64,000 bases of DNA from Dactylorhiza incarnata (Eukaryota > Streptophyta > Magnoliopsida > Asparagales > Orchidaceae), in NCBI GenBank assembly GCA_033032865.1, contig JAWHQI010000024.1:3348001-3412000 (forward strand), read 5' to 3'. This document shows, piece after piece, positions 1-10,017 of the stretch. The position numbers and the translations under genes are program-made. Below the pieces are notes generated by a model. The model saw only the letters and a program-made list of their open reading frames with translations, had not been told where the DNA came from and made no database searches. Each line of letters begins with the position of its first letter. The stretch's first letter is position 1.

Positions 1-30
1 AATTTATCATTAGTGGATTTGTTATTATCA

Positions 31-42
31 AAAGGGGGAGTT
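31..42 (+). other. Polypurine tract of element A
   Basis: AAAGGGGGAG followed by TT lies directly before the LTR start at 43. The same purine run, on the other strand, borders the left LTR of element C at 29192-29204. This is the expected plus-strand primer position. Confidence 0.85.
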
Positions 43-210
43 TGTTGGAACATGGTCTTCCGCATCTCCTTGGTTTGAGAATAACAAATCCTATGTGTAT
101 TTGATCTTGTGTGTTTTAAGTGTGCAGGAAAACAAAGTCCATATGACTCAAGGATTACATAAGAAGGTTGCCCCCAAATTTGAGCCATCAAATCCAATAC
201 TCCCACTAGC

Positions 211-736
211 GCCGGCGGTATCACCTAACGCCTGGCGCTAGCGCTAAGGAACCGCTGAGAAGAAACCGAACCGCTGAGAACGGAAGCTGGGTTCGACGAA
301 ATAGATCTTGTGATCGACGAATTTCCGCTCGACGAATGATGAAGCCCGTTCGACGAACTTGCTGCTGCGATCGACGAAATCAAGCCGCTGAGAATGGAAG
401 CTGGGTTCGACGAAATTGAATCTGCGTTCGACGATCTTGCGTTCGACGATTCTCCATTCAACGAATTTCTGATCGACGAATGATGAAGCCCGCTCGACGA
501 ACTCTGGTCGACGAAAATTCGATCGACAAAAAGAATGCTTAAGCGCAATTCTGGGAGCACATATAGAAGGAGATAGCGTCTGGCGGTATCCGATAGCGTG
601 GGCGGTAGCATGGAGCACAGAAGGAAAGGGAGAAATGTTTCCTCGGATTGAAGATTCTGCCGCGCAGAATATGTCCTAAAATGGGATAACGTCGGAGGTA
701 GCACTAGCGCAGGCGCTAGCGCTATGGCTATAAAAA
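211..736 (+). promoter_or_regulatory. U3 motif array and TATA box of the element A LTR
   Basis: About 13 copies of a TTCGACGAA-like 9-mer (variants GATCGACGAA, CTCGACGAA, ATTCAACGAA) lie between 290 and 530. They are flanked by GCGCTAGCGC and GCCGGCG palindromes at 208-245 and 700-724. A TATA box, TATAAAAA at 729-736, starts about 5 bp after the last palindrome. The placement fits the U3 promoter of the LTR. The TTCGACGAA block is missing from the related LTRs of element C, where only the GCGCTAGCG/GCCGGCG type is present. That these motifs bind a factor is an inference. Confidence 0.6.
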
Positions 737-1512
737 GGACCCCTTGGCTCCGTCTTTATCATCCTCTTGAGATCCTAAATTCCAGAGCTTCTTTCCACAG
801 CATAGAGAGGAAGGTTCAGAAAGATACTCCCACAAATCCATAAAGGCTTAAGGAGATCCGTGGAGAAGATTTCAACACGCGTCATCATCGTGACGAAAGA
901 CCGCATCGACTACGATCATACTCTGCGGGCCTTCGTCCACTTCTCCAAGAGATCCATATAGGGAGTTTTTATATTGTTGTTATTTTATTTATCCATCTCT
1001 TTTAAATCGTGTAGTAAATTTGCCTCGTGTTGGCAACTAGGTCTGGGTAGGACTTAGGGCAGAAATTCGCCTCGTGTTGGCAACTAGGTCTCGGGTGTAG
1101 GTCTAGGAGGTGCTCGAGGCCATATCCGGGGAAGGGTTGGCTAGAGCGGCTTGAGGCCGTATCCAGGGAAGGATCGGCTAAAGCCAACCGGTTCGTGGGG
1201 ATACGAGTCGGTATAGAAAGCAAAATGAGTCTTTCATATTTCGCTTTGATTTCTAGCGTCATTGAAATCAAAATTTTGTAATCTATTTTATTAATAATAA
1301 TCATGTCTCTCTTTGTGTAATAAAATTGATTTGTTCATCATTTCCCTAAATTGTTTATTATCCTCTCCTTTATTATAAAACAATTTAGATCTTTATTCAA
1401 AATCACTATTTTTGATCTCTTATCATAAGCAAGTATTTCAAAATATAATATAAGTTTATAAAACCCTTATTCACCCCCCCCCCCCCCTCTAAGGGCGTCT
1501 ACCGATCCAACA

Positions 1513-2452
1513 TACTCAACCGAGATGCTCCAATGAGAGATAAGATCGTGTGGCGGAGTTCCTTGCACAGAAATAGATCTGTGCCTCTGCAGAAATCCAC
1601 ACGAGCACTGGAGAACCCTAGCCTCTTGTCGCACAAGATCTAGGTCGGAGAAGGACTATCCTCTATGTCTTCCACGAACTGCTAGGTCCGACTACAGGAA
1701 GAGGTGACAGCGACGGCGGGAACGGCCAGTCGGAACACTTCCTTCCGGGGGCTAGAGGCGGAATTCTTCTGTCTCTCTCGCTTTCTCTTTTGCAAACAGA
1801 TCGCACAAAAGAATCAAACCACTTAGGTTAAAAGAATCGTATTCTTTTATATCCCCAGCATTCGACAAATTGGCAATCGTTCGTCGAACGCACTTCGACG
1901 AACGCGCTACACTAGTCGTTCGTCGAACGCAGTATACTTGATGTTCGTCGAACGCAGTATACTGGCCGCTCGATGAACGCGCTACGCTAGCCGTTCGTCG
2001 AACGCATTATACTTGTCGTTCGTCGAACGCAGTATACTGCCCGCTCAACGAACGCGCTACGCTAGCCGTTCGTCAAACGCAGTATATTGCAGCCGTTCGA
2101 CTAACCCGCGCAGGATTGGCTTAACTTCACGACAACTCTCAAGAATTAAATTTCTCGAGAAATCTAATGAATTAATTTACTTCTCGAGAAGTCAAAAGAT
2201 TTCTCGAGAAGTCTAATGCAGGAATTTTTCGAGAAGTCCAATGCATTGATTTCTCGAGAAGTCTAATCCAGGAATAGAACTTCTCGAGAAACATAAAGCC
2301 TTGAACAATTAACTTCTCGAGAAATATCAAGCCAAAACAATTCTTCCTCCAACTTCTCAAGACACTCTTGTGTGTGACCCCATAGGCTCATATCGCGTTG
2401 GCAGTGAGACTAGATATTTGACCACTTCCAGATCATCATGGAAACCCCAACA
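1513..2452 (-). repeat. 3' LTR of element B, interrupted by element A
   Basis: Aligns with the last 940 bp of the intact LTR at 8391-9511, from TACTCAACCGAGATGC to the terminal CCAACA. The missing part corresponds to 8391-8571 and lies left of element A, outside the window. The two copies differ by many substitutions and small indels (for example a 10-20 bp gap near 1755/8818), so B is clearly older than A. Confidence 0.9.
1844..2355 (-). promoter_or_regulatory. Two palindromic motif arrays and TATA box in the B 3' LTR
   Basis: Read on the minus strand, a TTCTCGAGAA array (about eight copies, 2150-2355) is followed by an array of GTTCGACGAACG-type motifs (1858-2100). These alternate with TATACTGCG and GCGTAGCG spacers. 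A TATA box (TATAAAAG, complement of 1844-1851) follows within 10 bp. The same organisation is repeated in the other LTR. The U3 promoter assignment is by position and TATA match only. Confidence 0.6.
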
Positions 2453-3413
2453 GTCTCCCACTTGATCTTGAACATATCAAATAAAAGTCTCACAAACAAT
2501 GAGTGGCATCTAGCAATGCATCATTGCCACCCAAGCAATAAGAGTTCATAACTCATCAAGCCTGTCTTGACCAATGTATCAGTGTTGTCATGTCCCTTTG
2601 TCCCTTACATCTGGATAGAACTAGAGGCATGGACCATGTCACCCTCGTAATTGTTCAATCCCAGTTTCCTGATTTAGAATAGACTGACAAAATTGGTGAG
2701 CTCAATATCAAATATTGACTCGACCAAGCATGGCCATGCATTTCTCAGTCTCATTCCATCAAGGGGCACATGGATGTAACTCTTGTCATAAAGGAGGACA
2801 AATTCCATTTCTACTCACACACAAACATCCAAATGACTTGTAACATACCCAATAACCACCCTTATCATCAACCTTTCTCAAGGAAGACTTTAGATGGCAT
2901 CAAAGTACGCTCTTCCTCACCTGATGAATGCTGTGACTTCAGGTCAAAGGACCACAAACACCATTGTCACTTGAGATCTACTTGTAACACATTCATATAA
3001 CAATCCACAAAGTAGTCTTACAGTGGGTCTGTCCAGTACAACTTGTTCCTAACAAGTACCCATGTGATGACTTGATATCACAATATCATGACCTATGAGA
3101 ACCGGTCATCAGTCAACGCACATGCTAGTCTTATGGTCTCATCATCGCCCTAATTTCTAGGATGATACCTCGACCAGGGACCATTTAGGAATGAAGCTTT
3201 ATTTAAACATAGGCCCTCACATTCAAGTCACGTACTTGAATTCCTATGGAAGCAAACACTCTAAGGGCATTCATTATGTTAATTAGTCTAACATATAAAA
3301 ACAGTTGACATAATAAAAGAACTTGCCATAAATGTAAAATGAAAAGCCATAGTACATATCACAATTCATCAAGTGAATAAACAACCAACAAACATACAAT
3401 CCACAAGGCTCCC
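2453..3413 (-). other. Polypurine tract and 3' non-coding region of element B
   Basis: On the minus strand the sequence reads AAGTGGGAGAC immediately before the LTR (2453-2463), a plausible polypurine tract. The remaining ~950 bp between it and the RNase H stop at 3414 shows no convincing reading frame; the short frames here have no recognisable domain. Confidence 0.7.
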
Positions 3414-5360
3414 ACTAAAGATGATCATTCAGGTATCTAATACCCATTGATCTAACATGACCATCATGCTTCCTTTGCGCGAGAGGCTTTGTCAGTGGAT
3501 CCACTATGTTTTCTTCAGTCGGTACTCTGCAAATGCTCACATCTCCTCGATCGACAATCTCTCGAATAAGATGGAACCGCCGAAGTATGTGCTTGGAGCG
3601 CTGATGAGATCTAGGTTCCTTAGCTTGGGCAATTGCACCGTTGTTGTCACAGTAGAGAACTACGGGATCAACTTGCTAGGAACTGCATCTAGCTTGCCGA
3701 TGAATTTCCTAATCCACACACCCTCCTTTGCTGCATTTGCGGTAGCAATATACTCGGCTTCTGTCGTAGAATTGGCAACTGTCTCTTGCTTGGAACTCTT
3801 CCAACTTACAGCTCCTTCATTAAGGCAAAATACAAAACCTGATTGGGACTTTGAATCGTCCTTATCAGTTTGGAAGCTAGCATCTGTGTAACCACTTACA
3901 ACGAGCTCTTCCTCTCCACCATATACCAAGAATGTATCCTTAGTCCTTCTCAAGTACTTCAGGATATTCTTGACAGCTATCCAGTGACCATCACCAAGAT
4001 CAGACTGATACCTGCTCGTTATGCTCAAAGCATAAGATACATCGGGTCGAGTACATAACATTGCATACATGATTGATCCAATTGCCGAGGAATATGGAAT
4101 CAACTTCATGCGGTCCTTATCTTCTAAAGATTTAGGACACTGGTCCTTAGAGAGACTCACACCATGTGACATGGGTAAGAATCCTTTCTTGGACTCAAGC
4201 ATGTTGAACCGTTTCAACACCTTCTCAATGTATGTACTCTGGGTCAAACCCAGCAACTTCTTCGATCTATCTCTATAGATCTTAATACCAAGTATATAAG
4301 TTGCTTCACCCAAGTCCTTCATAGAAAAGCAGTCCCCTAGCCTGTTCTTAACAGCTTGCAGGGTTGAAATGTCATTCCTGATCAACAGTATGTCATCTAC
4401 ATACAATATCAGGAAGACAACAATGCTCCCACTAATCTTCTTGTAAACACAAGGTTCATCTTCGTTCTTGATGAAACCAAACTCTTTGATTTTCTCATCA
4501 AAACGCAGATTCCAACTTCGAGAAGCTTGTTTCAATCCATAAATGGATCGATTCAACTTGCATATTTTAGTGGCTTCATTTGGAGATACAAAACCCTCGG
4601 GTTGTGTCATATACACTTCCTCAAGGAGGTTTCCATTAAGGAAAGCCATTTTGACATCCATTTTCCAGATCTCGTAGTCATAATACGCAGCAATAGCAAG
4701 TAGAATTCTGATGGACTTGACCATGGCTATAGGGGAAAAGGTCTCATCATAGTCAACACCATGAATTTGCCTGAAACCTTTAGCCACCAGCCGGCCTTTG
4801 AATGTCTGTACATTCCCATCCATGTCGGTCTTCTTCTTGAAGACCCACTTGCACCCTATAGGTCGTACCCCTTCAGATGGTTCCACCAAGGTCCAAACTT
4901 GGTTTGTTTACATGGAGTCCATTTCAGATTTCATGGCCTCAAGCCACTTCTCGGAGTCAGGTCCACACATAGCTTCTTGATAGGTTGCAGGCTCATCATC
5001 ATGATCCATAAGCAACACATTACCTATTTGAGACACGAGAAATCCATATCTCTCAGGCTCAAATCTTGGTCTATCAGATCTATGTAGGACTTGTGTTTCT
5101 TGAGCAGGTTCTCCAGCTACAACAGATTGTAGTCCTTGCTCAGGTTCCAATTCACGTTCATTCATTGTTTGTGGTTCTTGAACCTCTTCAAGTTCTACCT
5201 TTGCAGTCTTTCTGGATAAGAACTCTTTCTCCAAAAAGACGCCAGTCCTTGCGATAAACATTTTGCCCTCGGACGGCAGGTAGAAGTAATACCCTTTGGT
5301 TTCCCTAGGATATCCCATAAGATAACACTTATCTGATTTGGGTTCCAGCTTGTCAGGCAT
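3414..5360 (-). pseudogene. Element B reverse transcriptase and RNase H (broken)
   Basis: The frame 4889-3660 encodes a copia RT followed by RNase H. Visible are GCKWVFKKK near its start, the MDVKMAFLNG block, the catalytic YVDDILL and the RNase H blocks SGYTDASF and STTEAEYI. The frame 5360-4908 carries the linker before RT and ends at a stop just upstream. At 3660 a 1-nt shift moves the last ~80 codons into another frame (YCDNNGAIAQA, then SKHILRRFHLI), ending at the stop at 3414-3416. The cDNA-synthesis motifs are intact but the polyprotein cannot be made as one chain. Residue Ile-Arg replaces the more usual pair after YVDDILL. Confidence 0.9.
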
Positions 5361-5866
5361 TTGACGTCGAGCATATGCCTCACAGCCCCAAATATTAATG
5401 AAAGCATACTAGGACGCTTCCCAGTCCATATCTCATATGGTGTCTTTTGAACCGTCTTCGTCGGAATGCGATTTAGTGTAAAAGCAGCAGTCTCTAGAGC
5501 AAAACCCCAAAAGGAAACAGGCAAATCTGCATGACTCATCATCGATCGCACCATGTCTAACAAGGTACGATTCCTCCTCTCAGAAACACCATTATGTTGC
5601 GGTGTTCTGGGTGGGGTAAGCTGTGATACAATACCACACTCTTTCAGATGATCACGGAACTCCTGACTTAAATATTCGCCACCTCGATCAGATCGGAGTG
5701 CTTTTATTCTTTTTCCCAGTTGGTTCTCTACTTCATTCTTAAACTCTTTGAACTTTTGAAAGGTCTCGGATTTGTTCTTCATAGGAAACACATATCCGTA
5801 TCTACTGAAATCATCAGTAAATATAACGAAGTAGTGGAACCCACCTCTAACCATAGAACTCATGGG
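5195..5866 (-). pseudogene. Element B integrase core (broken)
   Basis: The catalytic acidic triad is visible: Asp in VIHSDVC just upstream (about 5870), Asp in RSDRGGEY, and Glu in GVSERRNR. TPQHNG, typical of copia integrases, precedes the Glu. A TGA codon (5864-5866) separates the first Asp from the rest, and the C-terminal part runs out of frame near 5390, overlapping the frame that leads into RT. Integration function is therefore lost. The C-terminal reading (KPLGITSTCRPR-like tail) is shifted sequence, not a real domain. Confidence 0.88.
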
Positions 5867-6505
5867 TCAGCACACATCACTATGTATGACACCCAAGAGA
5901 TCATCTGCCCTCTCAGTATGACCAGTGAAAGGGGCATTAGTCATTTTGCCTAATAAGCAAGACTCGCATCTCTCAAATGATTCATAATCAAATGAGTCCA
6001 ATAGTCCATCTCTATGGAGCTTGGATATGCGTTTCTCGTTTATATGGCCCAAACGACAATGCCAAAGGTATGTAGGATTCAAGTCATTTGTCCTTAGTCT
6101 TTTATTATTTTTCACATTATAGATCGGATGGTCTAAGTTCAAAACATATAAACCATTAAACAATTGGGCTACACCATAACAAACATCATTCATAAAAATT
6201 GAACAACAATTGTTCTTAATTATAAATGAAAAACCTTTCACGTCAAGACATGAAATGGATATAATGTTTCTAGTTATGGCTGGAACGAAATAACAGTTAT
6301 CTAATTCTATTATAAGCCCAGTGGGCAAAGAAAGATGATAGACACCAACGTCAACGGCAGCAACTCTTGCTCCATTCCTGACGCGCAGGTCTACCTCCCC
6401 TTTACCCAGCATTCTTCTCCTTCTCAGTTCCTGCACATTTGTACAGATGTGAGAACCGCATCCGGTATCCAATACCCAAGATGAAGGAGCAGAAAGGTTT
6501 ATCTC
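5867..6505 (-). pseudogene. Element B protease end and integrase zinc finger
   Basis: DTGCGSHIC near 6470 is the aspartic-protease active site (D-T-G), followed by a region ending in NIISISCLD, typical of the copia protease C-terminus. The pre-integrase HHCC finger follows: WHCRLGHINEKR, then CESCLLGK near 5950. The frame ends at the stop before the integrase core. No ATG is evident; the region was presumably translated as part of a Gag-Pol chain. Confidence 0.85.
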
Positions 6506-6511
6506 TATAAC

Positions 6512-7368
6512 CTAAATACCTGAAGTGGAAGTGACATTTCCCTTCTTCTTTTGCATATCCTCAATGTAGAGGGGACAGTTCCCCCTCCAGTGCCCTGCCT
6601 TACCGCAGTGGTGGCATTTTCCTTCCTTCGCCAGACCTTTCCTTTTCAGTGCAGAAGACTTGGGATCAAGAGGAGGCTTAGATCCAATCTTCATCTTCTT
6701 AGATCCCCTGGCCTTGCCCTTGCCCTTATGCACCATCAGTATGGGGCTGGCAGGCTTGGCCGTCTTCATGTTGTTCTCGGCAGTTCTCAACATGCCAAGG
6801 AGCTCGGGCAGTGTCTTTTCTATTTCATTCATGTTATAGTTCAAGACGAACTGCTCATAACTGTCCGGCAATGATTGCAGGATCAGATCTGTGGCCAACT
6901 CTTGGCCCAAAGGAAAACCCAGTTTTTCAAGGTTCTCTATATACCCAATCATCTTGAGTACGTGAGTCCCTACTGAGTCTCGAGCTCCCATTTTGCACTG
7001 AAATAATGACTTGGATATGTCAAACCTCTCTTGCCGGGCTTGCCCCTCGAACATTTTCTTGAGGTGCCCAATTATCTCATAACCACATATACTCTCGTGT
7101 TGCTTCTGAAGCTCAGAGGACATGGTAGCAAGCATGAGGCATTCCACATCCAAGGTATCATCCTGATACTTCTTATAAGCATCTATATCTGCTCTAGGAG
7201 CATTTCACGCTGCTCTGTGGGGGCTTCACCTTCCAAGACATAGAGCTTGCGCTCATGCCTGAGAACAATTCTCAGCTTCCTGTACCAGTCGAGGAAGTTC
7301 ATCCCATTGAGCTTATCCTTCTCAAGGATGGCTCTCAAGGACAACGTGGAGTGAGATGTATTTTCCAT
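6512..7368 (-). pseudogene. Element B Gag (broken)
   Basis: The likely start is the ATG at 7368 (MENTSHSTLS), about 1 kb downstream of the primer site in the sense direction. The first frame stops at 7183 and continues in another frame from about 7180 to 6512. The body is the copia Gag-polypeptide type (ECLMLATMSSELQ, then SLPDSYEQFVLNYNM). It ends with a zinc knuckle, CHHCGKAGHWRGNC, near 6620-6580. This nucleocapsid motif binds RNA in related elements. One frameshift near 7180 breaks the protein. Confidence 0.88.
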
Positions 7369-8390
7369 GGAAATTCTACAATAAATTTGCAAAATATTTT
7401 CAGTACTATATTTCAAAATACATTTTACTTTAATAAGGACTTCTATTAAAAGGGCTCCCACTATTTTAATCAAATCGATAACCCTTAATATTGATTCGGA
7501 GAGTTTATGCGAGCTACTCTCTTAGTGGACAAGATCCGTATTTCACCAACACAATGAGTCCGCTTTGGCGTTTCTTTCACGATGTGGTTATTTAGGTAGA
7601 CAACACTTGTCAATTGCATCACTATGCAACTCTTGTATGGTTGGTGAATAACTCTTTATTCGCATCCATCATATGGTGCATGCCAACCCTTTGCCTCTAG
7701 GCACTCAACCTTTGAGGTCACTTAGTTAAGATAGACCCGATGTCGACAGTGAGATATCATAATTATCCGCTCGCACCCTTACCAAGATAGATTAATGCAC
7801 CTTGCTTTGGCAAGCCCACACTTAATCGATCAAGGAAGGAAGAGTGTCATCCATAGGAAGGCATCCAAATGCATAATATTGGATAAGGTATTTTATCTTT
7901 CAATTGATGAACATTTCATCGTGATTAACATTTAATCACCGTGCACATTCACAAAATTGAAACACAATATTTCAAACCAAACGCATCCCCAATGTGCACA
8001 AAATAAAATTATCAACGCTTCATAGAAAAAGGGCTAAATCTGAGCATTTAGAACACTTCTAAATTCTCCAGATTTACATGCATTTGACACAGGCAAAACA
8101 ACTCCACTTATGCAGTAGACAAGCTCGTCTCTCATCGTCGGATTCAAAATCTAAGACGCTTGGTTTCACAAACCAATTAGAGGGACGGTTACTGTTAAGG
8201 AGACACAATTTCTGAAACAATGAAATCGCAACGCAATCACATGCGTTCCTGGTTTGGTTCCAAGGGGTAGAGCCCTGACCACTAATATTACATCAAAATA
8301 ATATTCCAGGAAGAAATCTATACATTTAGAACGCTTCTAAATTTCTAGATTTGCACGCAATGGATTGATGGAACCTAGCTCCGATACCAC
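7369..8390 (-). other. Element B untranslated leader with initiator-Met primer site
   Basis: The primer-binding site on the minus strand reads TGGTATCGGAGCTAGG (8389-8374), next to the LTR. It is the usual copia initiator-Met site with one G where A is usual. The ~1 kb between it and the gag ATG has no supportable gene. Confidence 0.8.
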
Positions 8391-9511
8391 TGTTGGGTTT
8401 TCTATATACCATTTCAGAAATGATAATACAGCATATCAAATATGCGCAGCGGAATAACATAACGAGAACAACCCAAAAGAGTCAAAAAGGAACTTGCGAT
8501 TTCATTGATTCAAGAAATAAGGAAATATCCACAACATATTGCAGAAAATATACCTGAAGGGAGTTGAGTCTCTACTCAACCGAGATGCTCCAATGAGAGA
8601 TAAGATTGTGTGGCAGAGTTCCTTGCACAGAAATAGATCTGTGCCTCTACAGAAATCCACACGAGCACTGGAGAACCCTAGCCTCTTGTCGCACAAGATC
8701 TAGGTCGGAGAAGGACTGTCCTCTACGTCTTCCACGAACTGCTAGGTCCGACTACAGGAAGAGGTGACAGCGACAACGGGAACGGCCGGTCGGAACACTT
8801 CCTTCTGGGGGCTAGAGGCGGCTCTCGCTTTCTCTTTTGCAAATAGATCGCACAAAAGAATCAAACCACTTAGGTTAAAAGAATTGTATTCTTTTATATC
8901 CCCAGCGTTCGACGGATTGGCAATCGTTCGTCGAACACACTTCGACGAACCGTTCGACGAACGTGCTACACTAGCCATTCGTCGAACGCAGTATACTTGT
9001 CGTTCGTCGAACGCAGTATACTGGCCGCTCGACGAACGCGCTATGCTAGCTGTTCATCAAACGCATTATACTTGTCATTCGTCGAACGCAGTATACTGCC
9101 CGCTCGATGAACGCGCTACACTAGCCGTTCGTCGAACGCAGTATATTGCAGCCGTTCGACTAACCCACGCAGGATTGGCTTGACTTCACGAGAACTCTCA
9201 AGAATTAAATTTATCGAGAAATCTAATGAATTAATTTACTTCTCGAGAAGTCAAAAGGTCTCTCGAGAAGTCTAATGCAGGAATTTTTCGAGAAGTCCAA
9301 TGCATTGATTTCTCGAGAAGTCTAATCCAGGAATAGAACTTCTCGAGAAACATAAAGCCTTGAACAATTAACTTCTCGAGAAATATCAAGCCAACACAAT
9401 TCTTCCTCCAACTTCTCAAGACACTCTTGTGTGTGACCCCATAGGCTCATATTGCATTGGTAGTGAGACTAGATATTTGACCACTTCCAGATCATCATGG
9501 AAACACCAACA
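8391..9511 (-). repeat. 5' LTR of element B (complete)
   Basis: It starts TGTTGGGTTTTC at 8391 and ends ACACCAACA at 9511, 1121 bp. It shares the whole of 1513-2452 with the partner LTR. Flanking sequence at 9512 (GTAAGGTCGCC) belongs to element E. Confidence 0.9.
8891..9420 (-). promoter_or_regulatory. Motif arrays and TATA box in the B 5' LTR
   Basis: Same arrangement as in the 3' LTR: TTCTCGAGAA-type motifs (9235-9415), then GTTCGACGAACG-type motifs (8906-9155), then TATAAAAG on the minus strand (8891-8898). Several motif copies have point changes relative to the partner LTR (for example CGTTCATCAAACG at 9051). Confidence 0.6.
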
Positions 9512-9761
9512 GTAAGGTCGCCTTGATTGGATAGTGATCTGAGTTTTGGAGAAGTTGCCTAGTCTAGCACACTGCTAGATAGGTGGGAGGGACAGTGGAC
9601 TACCTCTTGACACATTGTCTTGAGGAAACGACAATAAATCACTGTGTGCTTTCTGTGATTGCTTGTGTTGTGTGTGTGCCTAGATTTAAAGTACTAATCA
9701 TTTTTGAAAACACCTAATCATCCCCCATCTAGGTGTTATTATTGACAACCCAATTCTTTCA
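9512..9761 (+). repeat. 3' part of the 5' LTR of element E
   Basis: Sequence ending AATTCTTTCA directly precedes a primer site, so this is the end of a 5' LTR cut by element B. It contains T-rich sequence with GTGTTGTGTGTGTG near 9665 but no array. Its start is outside the window. Confidence 0.65.
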
Positions 9762-9762
9762 G

Positions 9763-9780
9763 TTGGTACCAAAGGGAGGT
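9763..9780 (+). other. Primer-binding site of element E
   Basis: TTGGTACCAAAGGGAGGT resembles an initiator-Met primer site with several changes. It lies immediately after the LTR end and 67 bp before the gag ATG. Confidence 0.6.
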
Positions 9781-9846
9781 TGAGTTCGAAAAGCTTAACA
9801 GCTTAGAACAAGATCTCACATTTATTTTGGGTAGTCATTACACATC

Positions 9847-10017
9847 ATGGCTGGTGAGCATCACAAAGAGATGACCTCTATGAAATTACCTATTTGCACA
9901 GAAAAAAACTTCCCATCTGGAAGCAAAGGGTTAAGTTGTTCATGGAAGCCTCTGACCCTAGAATTTATTTAGTTGTTAAAGAGGGACCTTATATTCCCAT
10001 GACAATTCCAGTAGATC
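9847..10017 (+). pseudogene. Element E Gag N-terminus
   Basis: ATG at 9847 opens MAGEHHKEMTSMKLPIC. An extra A in the A-run at 9901-9907 shifts the frame; the other frame then reads LFMEASDPRIYLVV up to the T insertion at 10017. The rest of this Gag resumes at 52398. Confidence 0.8.

Larger units (their letters stand above)
1..1512 (+). mobile_element. Element A: 3' end of an LTR retrotransposon (same LTR family as C)
   Basis: Bases 1-42 are the last internal bases including the polypurine tract; 43-1512 is a complete 1470 bp 3' LTR running from TGTTGGAACATGG to GATCCAACA. The 5' part of the element lies outside the window. The LTR matches, on the opposite strand, the two LTRs of element C (28120-29191 and 39665-40717) over its first 130 bp and its last several hundred bp, so A and C belong to one family. 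The inserted LTR interrupts the 3' LTR of element B: sequence starting TACTCAACCG at 1513 continues B's LTR, as shown by the intact copy around 8572. TACTC at 1513-1517 is the expected right target duplication; the left one is off-window. Coding content of A is unknown. Confidence 0.9.
1513..9511 (-). mobile_element. Element B: degenerate Ty1/copia retrotransposon
   Basis: This is a minus-strand copia element. The 5' LTR is 8391-9511 (1121 bp) and the 3' LTR is 1513-2452, cut by element A. The primer site is near 8374-8389, the gag start is at 7368 and pol ends at 3414. Domain order (Gag, protease, integrase, RT, RNase H) is that of copia. Coding sequence is spread over several frames with stops and 1-nt shifts, so it is not functional. 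B is inserted in the 5' LTR of element E: E resumes at 9512. The target duplication cannot be checked because the left end of B's 3' LTR is outside the window. I do not assign a copia lineage. Confidence 0.9.

Noticed and set aside
225..704. Two overlapping antisense frames in the A LTR with Ser/Phe/Val/Glu repeats
   Set aside because: They translate the TTCGACGAA array in different frames; repeats of a 9-mer keep frames open by chance.
8764..9183. 139-codon frame with RRTQYTCRSSNAVY-like repeats in the B LTR
   Set aside because: It lies across the motif array of an LTR and is repetitive only because the DNA is; its equivalent in the partner LTR is broken.
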